Assembly: GCA_017557405.1 (NCBI GenBank)
Contig: JAFYYV010000051.1
Span: 1-64,000, forward strand
Source of the DNA: Prevotella sp.
Lineage (GTDB): Bacteria; Bacteroidota; Bacteroidia; Bacteroidales; Bacteroidaceae
Length of the DNA stretch: 64,000 bases
Direction of reading: 5' to 3'
Part shown: in pieces, positions 23,996 through 32,529 of the stretch
How the letters are laid out: each line of letters starts with the position of its first letter
How positions within the stretch are numbered: the stretch's first letter is position 1
The notes under the pieces: generated by a model
Seen by the model: the letters and a program-made list of their open reading frames with translations, nothing else
Databases searched by the model: none
What the model was told of the DNA's origin: nothing
Program-made: the position numbers and the translations under genes

Positions 23996-24661
23996 TTAGT
24001 AGATGGTGTAAAGATTGAAAATGGTTCCAATGAGGGCGGCCACGGAAAACACAATGACGAGGCTGCCAATGATTTTGTTGATGATCACAATGCCGTTGTT
24101 ATCGAACTTCTCGCGTATGGAATTGATGAGCCAAGTCAGCCCATACCACCACAGCAAGGCTCCGAAGACAATGCTCAAGAAACCGATGCACATCTCGAAC
24201 GGGTGGTTCGGAATGACAAAAGCCAATTGTGCGAATAAAGCGAGGAAGAGGAAAATGATGAGTGGATTGGAGAATGTGACGAAAAATGCCGTCACTGCAT
24301 TGTGAGTAAGCGAACCTTTTTTATGACCGCTCATGTGCATGTTCTTGGTAGGATTCGTTCGCCAACAGTATATGCCAAAGCCCAACAACAGGATACTACC
24401 TGTAATCTGAAGGAAGAACTTGTTTTGTGCATTGGTGATCAAATCCATCACGAAACTCATTCCCAAACCTGTGATGAGCGCATAGATGAGGTCGCTTGCT
24501 GCTGCGCCAATACCTGTGGCAAAACCATACCAACGACCTTTGTTCAGTGTGCGTTGAACACAGAGAACACCTACAGGTCCCATAGGCGCCGAAGCACAAA
24601 TGCCAATGGCGATGCCTTTGAGGATGATATCCAATATGTCGATATGAAATTGAAACGGCAT
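23996..24661 (-). CDS. LysE-family amino-acid exporter
   Basis: The protein has 221 residues and about six hydrophobic segments. The family loop IGICASAPMGPVGVLCVQRT, with the acidic/GP pattern of LysE/RhtB proteins, lies in the first helix pair, and AVTAFFVTFSNPLIIFLFLA is the conserved central segment with Asn-Pro. It probably exports an amino acid or derivative across the inner membrane; the substrate cannot be read from sequence. A TAATTTTG box at 24677-24670 would leave only a few nucleotides of leader. Confidence 0.85.
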   Translation of the reverse strand: MPFQFHIDILDIILKGIAIGICASAPMGPVGVLCVQRTLNKGRWYGFATGIGAAASDLIYALITGLGMSFVMDLITNAQNKFFLQITGSILLLGFGIYCWRTNPTKNMHMSGHKKGSLTHNAVTAFFVTFSNPLIIFLFLALFAQLAFVIPNHPFEMCIGFLSIVFGALLWWYGLTWLINSIREKFDNNGIVIINKIIGSLVIVFSVAALIGTIFNLYTIY

Positions 24662-24669
24662 AACGTGTG

Positions 24670-24677
24670 CAAAATTA
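24670..24677 (-). promoter_or_regulatory. -7 box in front of the LysE gene
   Basis: TAATTTTG on the minus strand ends 8 nt before the ATG at 24661. A TTTA, not TTTG, lies 20 bp upstream. If used, the mRNA would be nearly leaderless. Confidence 0.5.
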
Positions 24678-24716
24678 CAAAAATAATGCGATATAGGTAA
24701 ATTTTCAATCCAAAAG

Positions 24717-24747
24717 TTTGTAATATGTGAGATTTTTGATAACTTTG
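24717..24747 (+). promoter_or_regulatory. Promoter of the ROK kinase gene
   Basis: TTTG at 24717-24720, a 19-bp spacer and TAACTTTG at 24740-24747 match the consensus. It is divergent from the LysE promoter. Confidence 0.75.
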
Positions 24748-24787
24748 CGAGAAGAATTTGTCAAACTTATCATAAAAAACAAAAAAC

Positions 24788-25768
24788 ATGAATGCACAAT
24801 CAGAATTGAAGCCATATGTGATTGGCTTGGACTTAGGTGGAACTAACTCGGTGTTTGGTATTGTCGATGCACGTGGCGACATCAAAGCCACAACAGCTAT
24901 CAAAACGCAAGGATATCCGACTGTTGAAGAATATGTGGACGCTTGTGTCGATGCACTACAGGTGATTATTGAACAGGTGGGTGGCATTGAGCAAATCAAA
25001 GCAATGGGTATCGGTGCTCCTAATGGAAACTTCTATAATGGAACAATCGAGTTTGCACCAAACCTTCCTTGGGCACACAATGGTGTTGTGCCTCTGGCAA
25101 AGATGTTCAGTGAGCGTCTGAATAACATTCCCGTTGGCTTGACGAACGATGCGAATGCAGCTGCCATTGGTGAGATGACATACGGCGTGGCTCGTGGAAT
25201 GAAGAATTTCATCGTCATCACTCTTGGAACTGGTGTCGGTTCGGGAATCGTCATCAACGGCCAAGTGCTTTACGGATGTGATGGATTCGCTGGCGAATTG
25301 GGTCATGTCATCATGCGTCGTGAGAATGGACGTAGTTGTGGTTGCGGACGTAATGGCTGTTTGGAGGCTTATTGCTCGGCAACGGGTGTGGCTCGTACGG
25401 CACGCGAATTGCTGGAAACAACTAACGAACCTTCTCTACTTCGCGAGTTGGATCCTGAGAAGATAACGAGTCTCGATGTGTCGATTGCTGCTGGCAAAGG
25501 TGACGACTTGGCAAATAAGATCTATCAGTTCACAGGTCACATGCTCGGAGAGGCTTGTGCAGACTTTGCTGCATTCTCTTCTCCTGAGGCATTCATCTTC
25601 TTCGGTGGTATGACAAAGGCTGGTGAGTTGATTATGAAGCCCATTCGTGAGTCTTATGAAGAGCATGTGTTGAAGATCTTCAAAGGCAAGGCACAGTTTT
25701 TGGTAAGTGGACTTGAGGGTTCAAGTGCCGCTGTGTTGGGCGCCTCGGCTATTGGCTGGGAACTATAA
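24788..25768 (+). CDS. ROK-family glucokinase
   Basis: The protein has 326 residues. It has the ATP-binding phosphate motif GLDLGGTNSVFGIVD, the sugar-binding LTNDANAAAIGE, TLGTGVGSGIV, and the ROK zinc site GHVIMR...CGCGRNGCLEAYCS with three cysteines. Glu and His in FAGELGH contact the sugar in this family. It phosphorylates glucose, or possibly another hexose, at C6 in the cytoplasm. Bacteroides have such enzymes as their main glucokinase. It is followed 39 bp later by the YkvA-like gene. Confidence 0.92.
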   Translation: MNAQSELKPYVIGLDLGGTNSVFGIVDARGDIKATTAIKTQGYPTVEEYVDACVDALQVIIEQVGGIEQIKAMGIGAPNGNFYNGTIEFAPNLPWAHNGVVPLAKMFSERLNNIPVGLTNDANAAAIGEMTYGVARGMKNFIVITLGTGVGSGIVINGQVLYGCDGFAGELGHVIMRRENGRSCGCGRNGCLEAYCSATGVARTARELLETTNEPSLLRELDPEKITSLDVSIAAGKGDDLANKIYQFTGHMLGEACADFAAFSSPEAFIFFGGMTKAGELIMKPIRESYEEHVLKIFKGKAQFLVSGLEGSSAAVLGASAIGWEL

Positions 25769-25807
25769 AGAGTAAACTTAAATAATTAACCATAAAAGAA
25801 TAAGAGT

Positions 25808-26263
25808 ATGTTTGATTTTTTGAAAAAATTGACTGGTGGTGAGTCTCCTGTGGGGAACACCGAAGAGATTTGGCAGTATATCAAGTCTGGTGCAAGCAAG
25901 GCTGGTCGCGAGACGACGAAGATGGGCTTGGAGCTTTTCTATGTGATGAAAGCCCCCACAACTTCCAAGATGAATAAGGTGATTATTGGTAGTGCTTTGG
26001 CTTATCAGTTCCTGCCCACAGATCTGCTTTCCACCAAGAACTTTGGTGCGCTGGGTATGGCTGACAACGCCCTTGCTTTGGCACTTGCTTATAAGAAGGT
26101 GAAAGATCAGGTCACCCCTGAAATCTCGGAGAAGGTGAACGCACAACTCAATGAGTGGTTCAAGACTCCGCAAGTAGCCACTCAAACCGCCACTCCTGAG
26201 GTTGAAATAATAACGCCCGAGGCACAAGTTGCCCCTGAATCACCAGAGTCGCCAACCCTTTAA
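25808..26263 (+). CDS. YkvA-like (DUF1232) protein
   Basis: The protein has 151 residues. The central part (about 55-100) has the DUF1232 pattern of a hydrophobic pair around a proline-acid turn: IIGSALAYQFLPTDLL and GALGMADNALALALAYKKV. The C-terminal 30 residues are low complexity, rich in Pro, Thr and Glu. It may be membrane-associated; no function is known for the family. It may be co-transcribed with the kinase. Confidence 0.75.
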   Translation: MFDFLKKLTGGESPVGNTEEIWQYIKSGASKAGRETTKMGLELFYVMKAPTTSKMNKVIIGSALAYQFLPTDLLSTKNFGALGMADNALALALAYKKVKDQVTPEISEKVNAQLNEWFKTPQVATQTATPEVEIITPEAQVAPESPESPTL

Positions 26264-26312
26264 ACCCTTCACTCCCCTTTAAGCTCTTTATACCCTTTTT
26301 AAGGAGTGATTG

Positions 26313-26353
26313 TTCTGCCGAATGAGTTCCAATTGGAGTCTTATTCGGCAGAA
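26313..26353. terminator. Inverted repeat between convergent genes
   Basis: TTCTGCCGAAT (26313-26323) and ATTCGGCAGAA (26343-26353) form a perfect 11-bp stem, with CCAATTGG inside the loop. It covers the stop codon of the ClC gene and could terminate transcription from both sides, although neither side has a good T run. Confidence 0.45.
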
Positions 26354-28140
26354 TAGTCGTGTACCATCTTCCTATAAAGACTATACATCCTAGCGCGTGA
26401 GATGAAACCGGTCAGATGGTTGTTCATGTCTGTCACAGGCAGATAGTTTGAGCCGGTTTTCTCAAACGTCTTCATCACATCACCCATGGGGTCGTTCACA
26501 TTCAGGGTTGCCACCACAGGTGTCATTATCTGTCCAACAAGGAATTTTTGGTACAACTCTGTCCTGAAAATGATATGTCTTATCTTTGTGATGTCTATCT
26601 CACCCAATAGTTTTCCACCATCGTCAACGACAGGAATGAAGTTCGTATGGCTCTGACTGATGACATGCACCACGCGACCCAATGGCATATCAGGATTCAC
26701 GGCGATGTAATCTTTTTCTATCACACTTTCCAAACTCATGAGTGTAAGCACAGCGTGGTCGGTGTGGTGGGTGATGAGTTTTCCATCACGTGCCAAACGC
26801 ATTGCGTAGATGCTATGTGGTTCAAAGATGCTGATGGTGATGACTGCGCACACGCTGACGATAATCAACGGGATGAACAACTGATAGCCACCTGTGATTT
26901 CCGCAATGAGGAAGATGCCTGTCAAAGGTGCATGCATCACGCCCGCCATCACACCAGCCATTCCCAACAATGCGAAGTTCTTTTCTGGTATGTACACGCT
27001 TATTTGCTGCAGGTTCCACACCCTTGCAAACAGGAATCCGCTGAATGCTCCGATAAAGAGCGAAGGTGCAAATGTTCCACCGCATCCGCCTCCACCGTTG
27101 GTTGCTGATGTGGCAAAGACTTTCGTGAGCAGCACAAGGGTGATATAAACCAACAACAGACGGCTGTTGCCATAGAACAACGAGTTGTTCATAATGGTGT
27201 TCCAGTCGGCTTCAGTCTTTCCGTTCAACAGGATGTTAATGGCATTGTAGCCTTCTCCATAGAGTGATGGGAAGAAGAATATCAGCAGACTCAACACGAT
27301 TCCTCCTAATGCCAGTTTCCCGTATCTGTTGTTTTTCAGTTTTGCGAAAACGCCCTCGCATGCGTTCATCGTCCTGATGAAATAAAGACTGATGAAGCCA
27401 CAGAACAAACCTAAGAGGATGGTAGCTGGGATGCGTTCTATCAACCACTCTGAATCCAGATGAAAGGTGAAGAGTGAGTCGCTTCCCACGAAGATGTAGG
27501 TGAAACAAGTGGCTGTGACACTCGAAGTCAGAATGGGGAGCAATGAAGCCATCGACAAATCAACCATTAACACCTCCAACGTGAACACCAATCCTGCTAT
27601 GGGAGCTTTGAAGATGCCGGCGATGGCGGCAGATGCACCACAACCAACGAGCAACATCAATTGCCGGTTGTCCATCTTGAACAGTTGTCCAAGGTTGGAG
27701 CCGATGGCAGAACCTGTCAATACGATAGGTGCCTCAGCTCCCACCGATCCTCCAAAGCCGATAGTGATGGCCGATGCGATGACCGATGACCAACAGTTGT
27801 GTCCACGCAAGCGGGAGCGTTTGGAGGAGATGGCATAAAGTATTCGGGTGATGCCGTGCGAGATATTGTCTTTCACGACATAATGGACAAAGAGTGATGT
27901 CAGGTAGATGCCTATCACGGGGAATACCAGATAGAGCCAGTTGTAGGAGGTGATAGTAAAACCTTCGGTCAACAGGAATTGTATCTCACGAATAATCCAA
28001 TGCAGGATAAAGGCTGCGACAGAAGCGAAAAATCCGATAAAGAACGCCAAGACTATGGTCATCTGTTTGTCGCTGATGTGTTCCTCGCGCCAACGGATGA
28101 CTTTTCCCATAAAACCTTGATTCTCTATCGCTGCTTCCAT
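26341..28140 (-). CDS. ClC-type chloride channel or antiporter with CBS pair
   Basis: The protein has 599 residues, with about ten hydrophobic segments up to residue 440. The gating-glutamate motif is GSVGAEAPIVLTGSAIG, and the second anion-coordinating loop is GGGCGGTFAPSLFIGA. Two CBS domains follow (about 465-590: MPLGRVVHVISQ, then ITKIRH and MTPVVATLNVNDP). CBS pairs usually sense adenine nucleotides. It lies 3 bp downstream of tsaC on the same strand. Whether it is a channel or a H+/Cl- exchanger cannot be told from these motifs. Confidence 0.93.
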   Translation of the reverse strand: MEAAIENQGFMGKVIRWREEHISDKQMTIVLAFFIGFFASVAAFILHWIIREIQFLLTEGFTITSYNWLYLVFPVIGIYLTSLFVHYVVKDNISHGITRILYAISSKRSRLRGHNCWSSVIASAITIGFGGSVGAEAPIVLTGSAIGSNLGQLFKMDNRQLMLLVGCGASAAIAGIFKAPIAGLVFTLEVLMVDLSMASLLPILTSSVTATCFTYIFVGSDSLFTFHLDSEWLIERIPATILLGLFCGFISLYFIRTMNACEGVFAKLKNNRYGKLALGGIVLSLLIFFFPSLYGEGYNAINILLNGKTEADWNTIMNNSLFYGNSRLLLVYITLVLLTKVFATSATNGGGGCGGTFAPSLFIGAFSGFLFARVWNLQQISVYIPEKNFALLGMAGVMAGVMHAPLTGIFLIAEITGGYQLFIPLIIVSVCAVITISIFEPHSIYAMRLARDGKLITHHTDHAVLTLMSLESVIEKDYIAVNPDMPLGRVVHVISQSHTNFIPVVDDGGKLLGEIDITKIRHIIFRTELYQKFLVGQIMTPVVATLNVNDPMGDVMKTFEKTGSNYLPVTDMNNHLTGFISRARMYSLYRKMVHDYSAE

Positions 28141-28143
28141 TAT

Positions 28144-28713
28144 TTATTTGCGGATGATGCTCACTTCACCGTCCTGACCCAGTTTGATGATGCTACTGGG
28201 GGTATGGGGCTTGTGTTCTTGTCTGCGTGTCCAACAGACATAATCCACCGCGTCAATCAGCTCTTGGCTGATGTCGCTATAGTTTTGTGCGGCTTCTTCA
28301 CCGCTTATGTTTGCGCTTGTGCTCACAATGGGCTTTTGGAATCGATAGCAAAGCTCATGCGAGAAAGCCTCTTTTGTTATCCTTATGGCAATGCTCCCAT
28401 CTTCGGCAATCAGGTTGGGAGCCAAGTTCACCGCGTTGTCAAGGATCACGGTGGTAGGCTTGGTAGCCAGATCCAAGATGTCCCATGCCACATTGGGAAC
28501 ATCGCGCACGTATCGTTGCAGACGTGCATCTGAGTCGACGAGGCAAATCATAGCCTTCGAGTCGTCTCTTTGTTTGATTTTATAGACTTTGGCGACGGCT
28601 TCAGCGTTGGTGGCGTCGCATCCGATGCCCCAAACCGTATCAGTAGGGTAGAGGATCACACCACCTTTCTTGAGCACCTCCACCGCGTTCCTTACATCGT
28701 CTTCCAGTCTCAT
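28144..28713 (-). CDS. tsaC: L-threonylcarbamoyladenylate synthase
   Basis: The protein has 189 residues, a YrdC/Sua5 N-domain without the C-terminal Sua5 domain. Visible motifs are LYPTDTVWGIGCDATN, KIKQRDDSKAMICLV, KPTTVILD, AIRIT and PIVSTSANISGEEAAQNY. It makes the threonylcarbamoyl-AMP used for the t6A modification of tRNAs reading ANN codons. It is followed closely by the ClC gene and preceded by the outer-membrane protein gene with 16 bp between. Confidence 0.93.
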   Translation of the reverse strand: MRLEDDVRNAVEVLKKGGVILYPTDTVWGIGCDATNAEAVAKVYKIKQRDDSKAMICLVDSDARLQRYVRDVPNVAWDILDLATKPTTVILDNAVNLAPNLIAEDGSIAIRITKEAFSHELCYRFQKPIVSTSANISGEEAAQNYSDISQELIDAVDYVCWTRRQEHKPHTPSSIIKLGQDGEVSIIRK

Positions 28714-28729
28714 GTCGATGTTGGAGAGA

Positions 28730-29386
28730 TTAGAACACCTGGAACTTGTATCCTACAGTCAAAGCCAGATATTGGTTGCGGCTCTTGCCAAGAATGCTCT
28801 TTGCTTTATCATTCTTTGCCAAGGGGCGGGGCGACCAGTTCCAACGCAGGTCAACGGTGAAATGGTTGTTGAGGAGCAGCTCGGCTCCAACGGGGAGGAC
28901 GAATTCTGAACCATGAAGGTTGTCCTTGATGTTGCTGGAATGCCCCATTGTCTCAGACTTTGCGTTCAGCAAGGTTGAGAATCCCAATCCTGAGTAAACT
29001 GCCACGTTCTTCGTGACGAAATATTTGGCAAGATAACTTGTTGTGAGGTAATCCAGACGATAGTCGTAGTTGGACTCAGAACCCGAGTGGCTGATATTCG
29101 AACCTCCCTTATGAGAGAAGAATGCCTCGAATGCCATCGAGAAATAAGTCCTGAAATAGAGTTCTACACCGAAGCCGCCAGCAGGTCCCCACATGATGTC
29201 GCCGCCCTGCTTGGTAAGCATGGCGCCAGAACCGCCAGCCTTACCGTACAGAAGCACGTCCATGTAGTCATATTCATATGGCTTCCGATGATAATACTCA
29301 TAATCATACTTCGTCTGATAGTTTTGAGCAGATGCGAAGTTGAAGCCGCAAAATGCCAAAACGACTGCCAAAAAAATCTTTTTCAT
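28730..29386 (-). CDS. Outer-membrane beta-barrel protein
   Basis: The protein has 218 residues with signal peptide MKKIFLAVVLAFCGFNFASAQ. The rest alternates aromatic and polar residues as in 8-stranded barrels, and the last strand NQYLALTVGYKFQVF ends in Phe as outer-membrane proteins do. YSGLGFSTLLNAK resembles the porin-like OMP_b-brl families of Bacteroidetes. Function is not identified. Confidence 0.82.
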   Translation of the reverse strand: MKKIFLAVVLAFCGFNFASAQNYQTKYDYEYYHRKPYEYDYMDVLLYGKAGGSGAMLTKQGGDIMWGPAGGFGVELYFRTYFSMAFEAFFSHKGGSNISHSGSESNYDYRLDYLTTSYLAKYFVTKNVAVYSGLGFSTLLNAKSETMGHSSNIKDNLHGSEFVLPVGAELLLNNHFTVDLRWNWSPRPLAKNDKAKSILGKSRNQYLALTVGYKFQVF

Positions 29387-29411
29387 ATTCGAATTTTGTT
29401 TATAAACGCTG

Positions 29412-29419
29412 CAAAGTTA
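29412..29419 (-). promoter_or_regulatory. -7 box of the outer-membrane protein gene
   Basis: TAACTTTG on the minus strand, 25 bp upstream of the start codon. I see no TTTG at the usual distance, so only the -7 box is supported. Confidence 0.5.
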
Positions 29420-29443
29420 CAATTTTTAATCGAAATAGCGCAT

Positions 29444-30457
29444 TCATTCGGCAAAAAAATGGTCGAGATTGTGGAATCCATTCAAAAAATCTTTCGCCAA
29501 CATGCGTTTTTTGCCCGCCATCTGCAATTCAATCACCTCTATCCACTCGTCTGCGGCGGCAATCATCAATCGGCCTTTCTCAATGCTGATACAGCCAGGA
29601 GTTTGCTTGTTTTCAACATTTTCTTTGATGACAGGCATTCCAGTCTTGGCTGTCTTGTATACCTTCACCACAATACCTCCCCCTTTTTCTTCACCTTTTT
29701 TATATAAGGAGGTCCAAGCGGCAGGAACGGGTGAAAGACCGCGCACGAAATTGTAAATATTTTTGGCAGTATTATTCCAATCAATCTCGCAAGTCTCCTT
29801 GAATATCTTTGGTGCGTGTGGAAGTGGTTCGTTTTCAGTCGATTGGATAATCTCGTCTTGTGGAATCGAGGCGATATCACCATCGTTTTCGATAATGGCG
29901 TCAATGGTTTCTATGGCAAGCTCCGCACCGAGGTTCATCAACCCGTCATAAACGTATTCTACATCAGCATCATCGGGAATGTCAAATTCTTTTTGCTTGA
30001 TGATGCGACCTGTGTCAATGTCATGATCCAAGAAAAATGTCGTCACACCCGTCTTCTTCTCTCCATTGATGATCGCCCAGTTAATAGGGGCGGCACCACG
30101 ATAGCGGGGTAGCAGGGCGGCGTGTACGTTGAAGGTGCCAAATCGAGGCATTGCCCACACCACTTCGGGGAGCATGCGGAAGGCAACTACCACTTGCAAA
30201 TCGGCATTCAGAGCATCGAGCGCCTCCACAAACTGAGGGTCTTTCATCTTTTCGGGTTGTAGCACAGGCAGACCTTTCTGTAGGGCATATTCCTTTACTG
30301 CTGGAGCCCGCAAAACCGACCCATGTCGCCCTACTGGTTTGTCAGGTTGTGTGACCACTCCCACCACGTTGTAGCCGCCTTCCACAAGCCTTTTCAGCGT
30401 CTCTACGGCAAACTCGGGAGTTCCCATGAAAACGATGCGCAAATCTTCTTTCTTCAT
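29444..30457 (-). CDS. fmt: Methionyl-tRNA formyltransferase
   Basis: The protein has 337 residues from ATG at 30457, which precedes the conserved LRIVFMGTPEFAVETL; an in-frame start 11 codons upstream would lie before the -7 box spacing allows. The formyl-folate site shows NVHAALLPRYRGAAPINWAI with the catalytic Asn-His, and DHDIDTGRIIKQ with the catalytic Asp. A C-terminal OB-type domain follows. It formylates initiator Met-tRNA. Confidence 0.95.
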   Translation of the reverse strand: MKKEDLRIVFMGTPEFAVETLKRLVEGGYNVVGVVTQPDKPVGRHGSVLRAPAVKEYALQKGLPVLQPEKMKDPQFVEALDALNADLQVVVAFRMLPEVVWAMPRFGTFNVHAALLPRYRGAAPINWAIINGEKKTGVTTFFLDHDIDTGRIIKQKEFDIPDDADVEYVYDGLMNLGAELAIETIDAIIENDGDIASIPQDEIIQSTENEPLPHAPKIFKETCEIDWNNTAKNIYNFVRGLSPVPAAWTSLYKKGEEKGGGIVVKVYKTAKTGMPVIKENVENKQTPGCISIEKGRLMIAAADEWIEVIELQMAGKKRMLAKDFLNGFHNLDHFFAE

Positions 30458-30477
30458 CTCGCTTTTTGTTTTGTTTG

Positions 30478-30485
30478 CAAAGTTA
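30478..30485 (-). promoter_or_regulatory. -7 box of fmt
   Basis: TAACTTTG on the minus strand, 20 bp upstream of the fmt start. No TTTG at 19-20 bp is seen upstream. Confidence 0.5.
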
Positions 30486-30769
30486 CACATTATTCTTTAA
30501 ATAGCCTTCCTATTTCCCGATTTCTTTTTTATTCATCATCTCTTATCTTTTATCTCTTATCTTTATATCTGTTTCTCTTTAAACCTTTATAGTTCCCCTT
30601 TTTCCGATGCTCCAAAAAATAGAAAATACACCCCTCAAAATCGCGATACTCATCCAGAAATCCATTTTTGTCTCAAAATCGAGTTAATTTGAGTTAATTG
30701 CATAACTCGTTGGTTGTCAATAATATAATAAAATATACTCGTTTTTTCAAGGCTCCAAAAATGCTAGAT
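30486..30769. other. AT- and pyrimidine-rich intergenic stretch
   Basis: No gene is supported. A TCTTATCTTT-type run is repeated at 30539-30565. The 13-mer CTCATCCAGAAAT at 30649-30661 also occurs at 19779-19791 beside the repeat array downstream of trpG, which links these two noncoding regions. Confidence 0.5.
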
Positions 30770-30879
30770 GCCTACATCTGAGGATTGTCAGAGCATAGCT
30801 TTGATGCTCTCACGCCTATGCTTCGACCCTCCTTGAGTGATGAAGTGGTAACCTCAAAGCATAGCTCTAATCAATCCCC
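30770..30879. repeat. 22-bp-phased repeat region
   Basis: AGCATAGCT occurs at 30792 and 30858, exactly 66 bp (3 x 22) apart. CATAGC at 30794 and CTATGC at 30816 are 22 bp apart. AGAGCAT and ATGCTCT form a short hairpin at 30791-30811. The motif set (CAAAGC, TAGCT/ATGC, AGATGCC) resembles the array at 19638-19747. No coding frame is supported. Confidence 0.55.
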
Positions 30880-31010
30880 TTGTCATTTTGGGTGTCGTTG
30901 TAAGTCTGTTTTGCAATCTCCACATGACAAAACCGTGCATTCCATTCTCTAGATTGAGAAATTGTTTTGTCCTGATTTTTCATAATCATTTTATAAAACT
31001 ATAATTTTTG

Positions 31011-31100
31011 CTACGCGCAAATATTCGGGTTCTTCTTGTTTTTCTTCCCGCTCTTCTTAGGGGTGAAGGGACCACGGGGGGCTATATTCATTTCATTCAT
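31011..31100 (-). CDS. Possible small basic peptide, 26-29 residues
   Basis: A minus-strand frame from ATG at 31100 (or the in-frame ATG at 31091) to TAG encodes a Lys/Asn-rich peptide containing APRGPFTPKKSGKKNKKNP. A perfect AGGAGG lies at 31107-31102, with good spacing (10 bp) to the ATG at 31091. It has no recognised family. It may be a real small protein, or the surviving end of a decayed gene. Confidence 0.4.
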   Translation of the reverse strand: MNEMNIAPRGPFTPKKSGKKNKKNPNICA

Positions 31101-31160
31101 TCCTCCTAAGTGAAGGGTGATGAATTGGCGTAGTGTTTTACAGGAGTTGACACGGCGTTG

Positions 31161-31248
31161 TGTAGGTATGGTGTATGTGTAGTGTATGTGTAATGTATGT
31201 GTAGTGTATGTATGGTGTAGGCTTTGTGTAGGCTTTGTGTATAGGTCG
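31161..31248. repeat. Eight 11-bp tandem repeats
   Basis: Units start every 11 bp from 31161 and have the form TGTA-TG-GTAG or variants: three read TGTATGTGTAG or TGTATGTGTAA, and two adjacent units are identical (TGTAGGCTTTG at 31216 and 31227). The array lies 63 bp upstream of the first capsule promoter. Its copy number could vary by slippage. A minus-strand frame through it is low complexity and not credible. Confidence 0.75.
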
Positions 31249-31310
31249 GCAAGTGTTATTTGTTTCTGTTTCGTAATGAAAAACCTCTAAAATAGGGAAA
31301 TAAATGCTTG

Positions 31311-31371
31311 ATGATTTCATCATTTCATAGTTTTTTAGTACCTTTGCCACGTTTATATCGGTAATGCAAGA
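31311..31371 (+). promoter_or_regulatory. Polysaccharide-locus promoter, copy 1
   Basis: The -7 box TACCTTTG lies at 31339-31346. At the -33 position, 20 bp upstream, is a TGATGATTTCATCA palindrome instead of TTTG. The 61-bp segment is nearly repeated at 32677-32736. The start codon of the first glycosyltransferase is 154 bp downstream. Confidence 0.7.
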
Positions 31372-31500
31372 CTCTATATGTAATTTATATTGTTTTTTGC
31401 TTAAGTCGTTAATTCTTATCATAACAAACCATCATGGTGTAATATGTTGTAAATAGTTGGTTCCTAGTTTAAAAGGTCGATTGACAAAGGAAGAAAGAAT

Positions 31501-32529
31501 ATGATGGTAAGTGTATTGATGAGCGTCTATAAGGAGAAAACAAGATTTCTTCGCGAGTCTATAGAAAGCATCTTAAATCAGACGTATAAAGACTTTGAGT
31601 TTGTCATTGTTGGCGACAGTCCTCCATCTGATCGTGAGAGGGTCTTTAGTGTTGTAGAGGAATGTGCATTAAAAGATAGTCGCATTATATTTATACCTAA
31701 CGAAACAAACCTTGGATTAACAAAATCACTTAATGTAGGTTTAAGTCGTTGCAAAGGTAAATATATCGCTCGCATGGATGCCGATGACATCAGTGTTCCC
31801 TCTAGGTTGGAAAAGCAGATTGCATTCATGGAGGCGAATCCGAACATTCTTGCTTCAAGTGCTTGGTTTGAGTATTTGGATGAGAACGGAAAAAAGATAG
31901 GGCGAATAGCGCGATGTCAACAATCACCTCAAAGGATACGTCTTGCGATTTTGAAGAATTCGGTATTGGGGCATCCTGTATCGATTTTTCATCGAATAAT
32001 CAATGATACAGTAGTAAAATATGACGAATCTGTTACTTATGCCCAAGATTATTCGCTTTGGGTGTGGATTTTGCAATATGGTAACATGTCCAACATACAG
32101 GAGGTTCTTCTATACTATAGAAAAAGTGATAGTCAAATAAGTACAGAGCATTTGTCTGAACAACAAGAATGTGCGAAAAGAGCTCAAAGAAAGGCATTCG
32201 AACTTCTTTATGGATTCCCCTATGTAGAAGAATTCATGGATGTGTTTTTTTGCTTAACGATAGGTCGCGAGAAACAAGTGCTAGAGAAAGAAGCATTGAA
32301 AGTATATCAAGATTATCTAGCTCAAGTCAAGGTTACGAAAAAAAGCTATCCTGCCTTAAAGTTTATAATGGATATTTATATTCGGTATTTCTCTAAAAAA
32401 ACTCCAAAACGAATTGGTCTGTTCTTATATGACCTAACGAAGAGAAATAGGACATTAATGATTGTAAGTGAAATGGATTATGTTTTTCGTCGGCTAGTGG
32501 AAATTGTGAAATATAGAACGCAATCATAG
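31501..32529 (+). CDS. Glycosyltransferase family 2, first gene of the polysaccharide locus
   Basis: The protein has 342 residues, with a GT-A domain at 1-230: VSVLMSVYKEKTRFLRESIE, then ILNQTYKDFEFVIVGDSP and the metal-binding ARMDADDISVPSRLEKQ. The aspartate expected to act on the acceptor is in YAQDYSLWVWI. The helical C-terminal part has no membrane segment, so it works at the inner face of the membrane on a lipid-linked acceptor. It is bracketed by two near-identical promoters, so it may be an inserted cassette or have its own transcript. Sugar specificity is unknown. Confidence 0.9.
   Translation: MMVSVLMSVYKEKTRFLRESIESILNQTYKDFEFVIVGDSPPSDRERVFSVVEECALKDSRIIFIPNETNLGLTKSLNVGLSRCKGKYIARMDADDISVPSRLEKQIAFMEANPNILASSAWFEYLDENGKKIGRIARCQQSPQRIRLAILKNSVLGHPVSIFHRIINDTVVKYDESVTYAQDYSLWVWILQYGNMSNIQEVLLYYRKSDSQISTEHLSEQQECAKRAQRKAFELLYGFPYVEEFMDVFFCLTIGREKQVLEKEALKVYQDYLAQVKVTKKSYPALKFIMDIYIRYFSKKTPKRIGLFLYDLTKRNRTLMIVSEMDYVFRRLVEIVKYRTQS

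Noticed and set aside
31011..31100. The small ORF as the smalltalk peptide of Bacteroides
   Set aside because: Smalltalk peptides are membrane-spanning; this frame is basic and hydrophilic.
31311..31371. An invertible capsule promoter as in Bacteroides fragilis
   Set aside because: The two promoter copies are in the same orientation, and I find no longer inverted repeats flanking either one.
31138..31422. A 94-codon minus-strand frame rich in His, Tyr and Thr
   Set aside because: It is the translation of the 11-bp tandem repeat array plus the capsule promoter region; composition is low complexity and it covers promoter copy 1.
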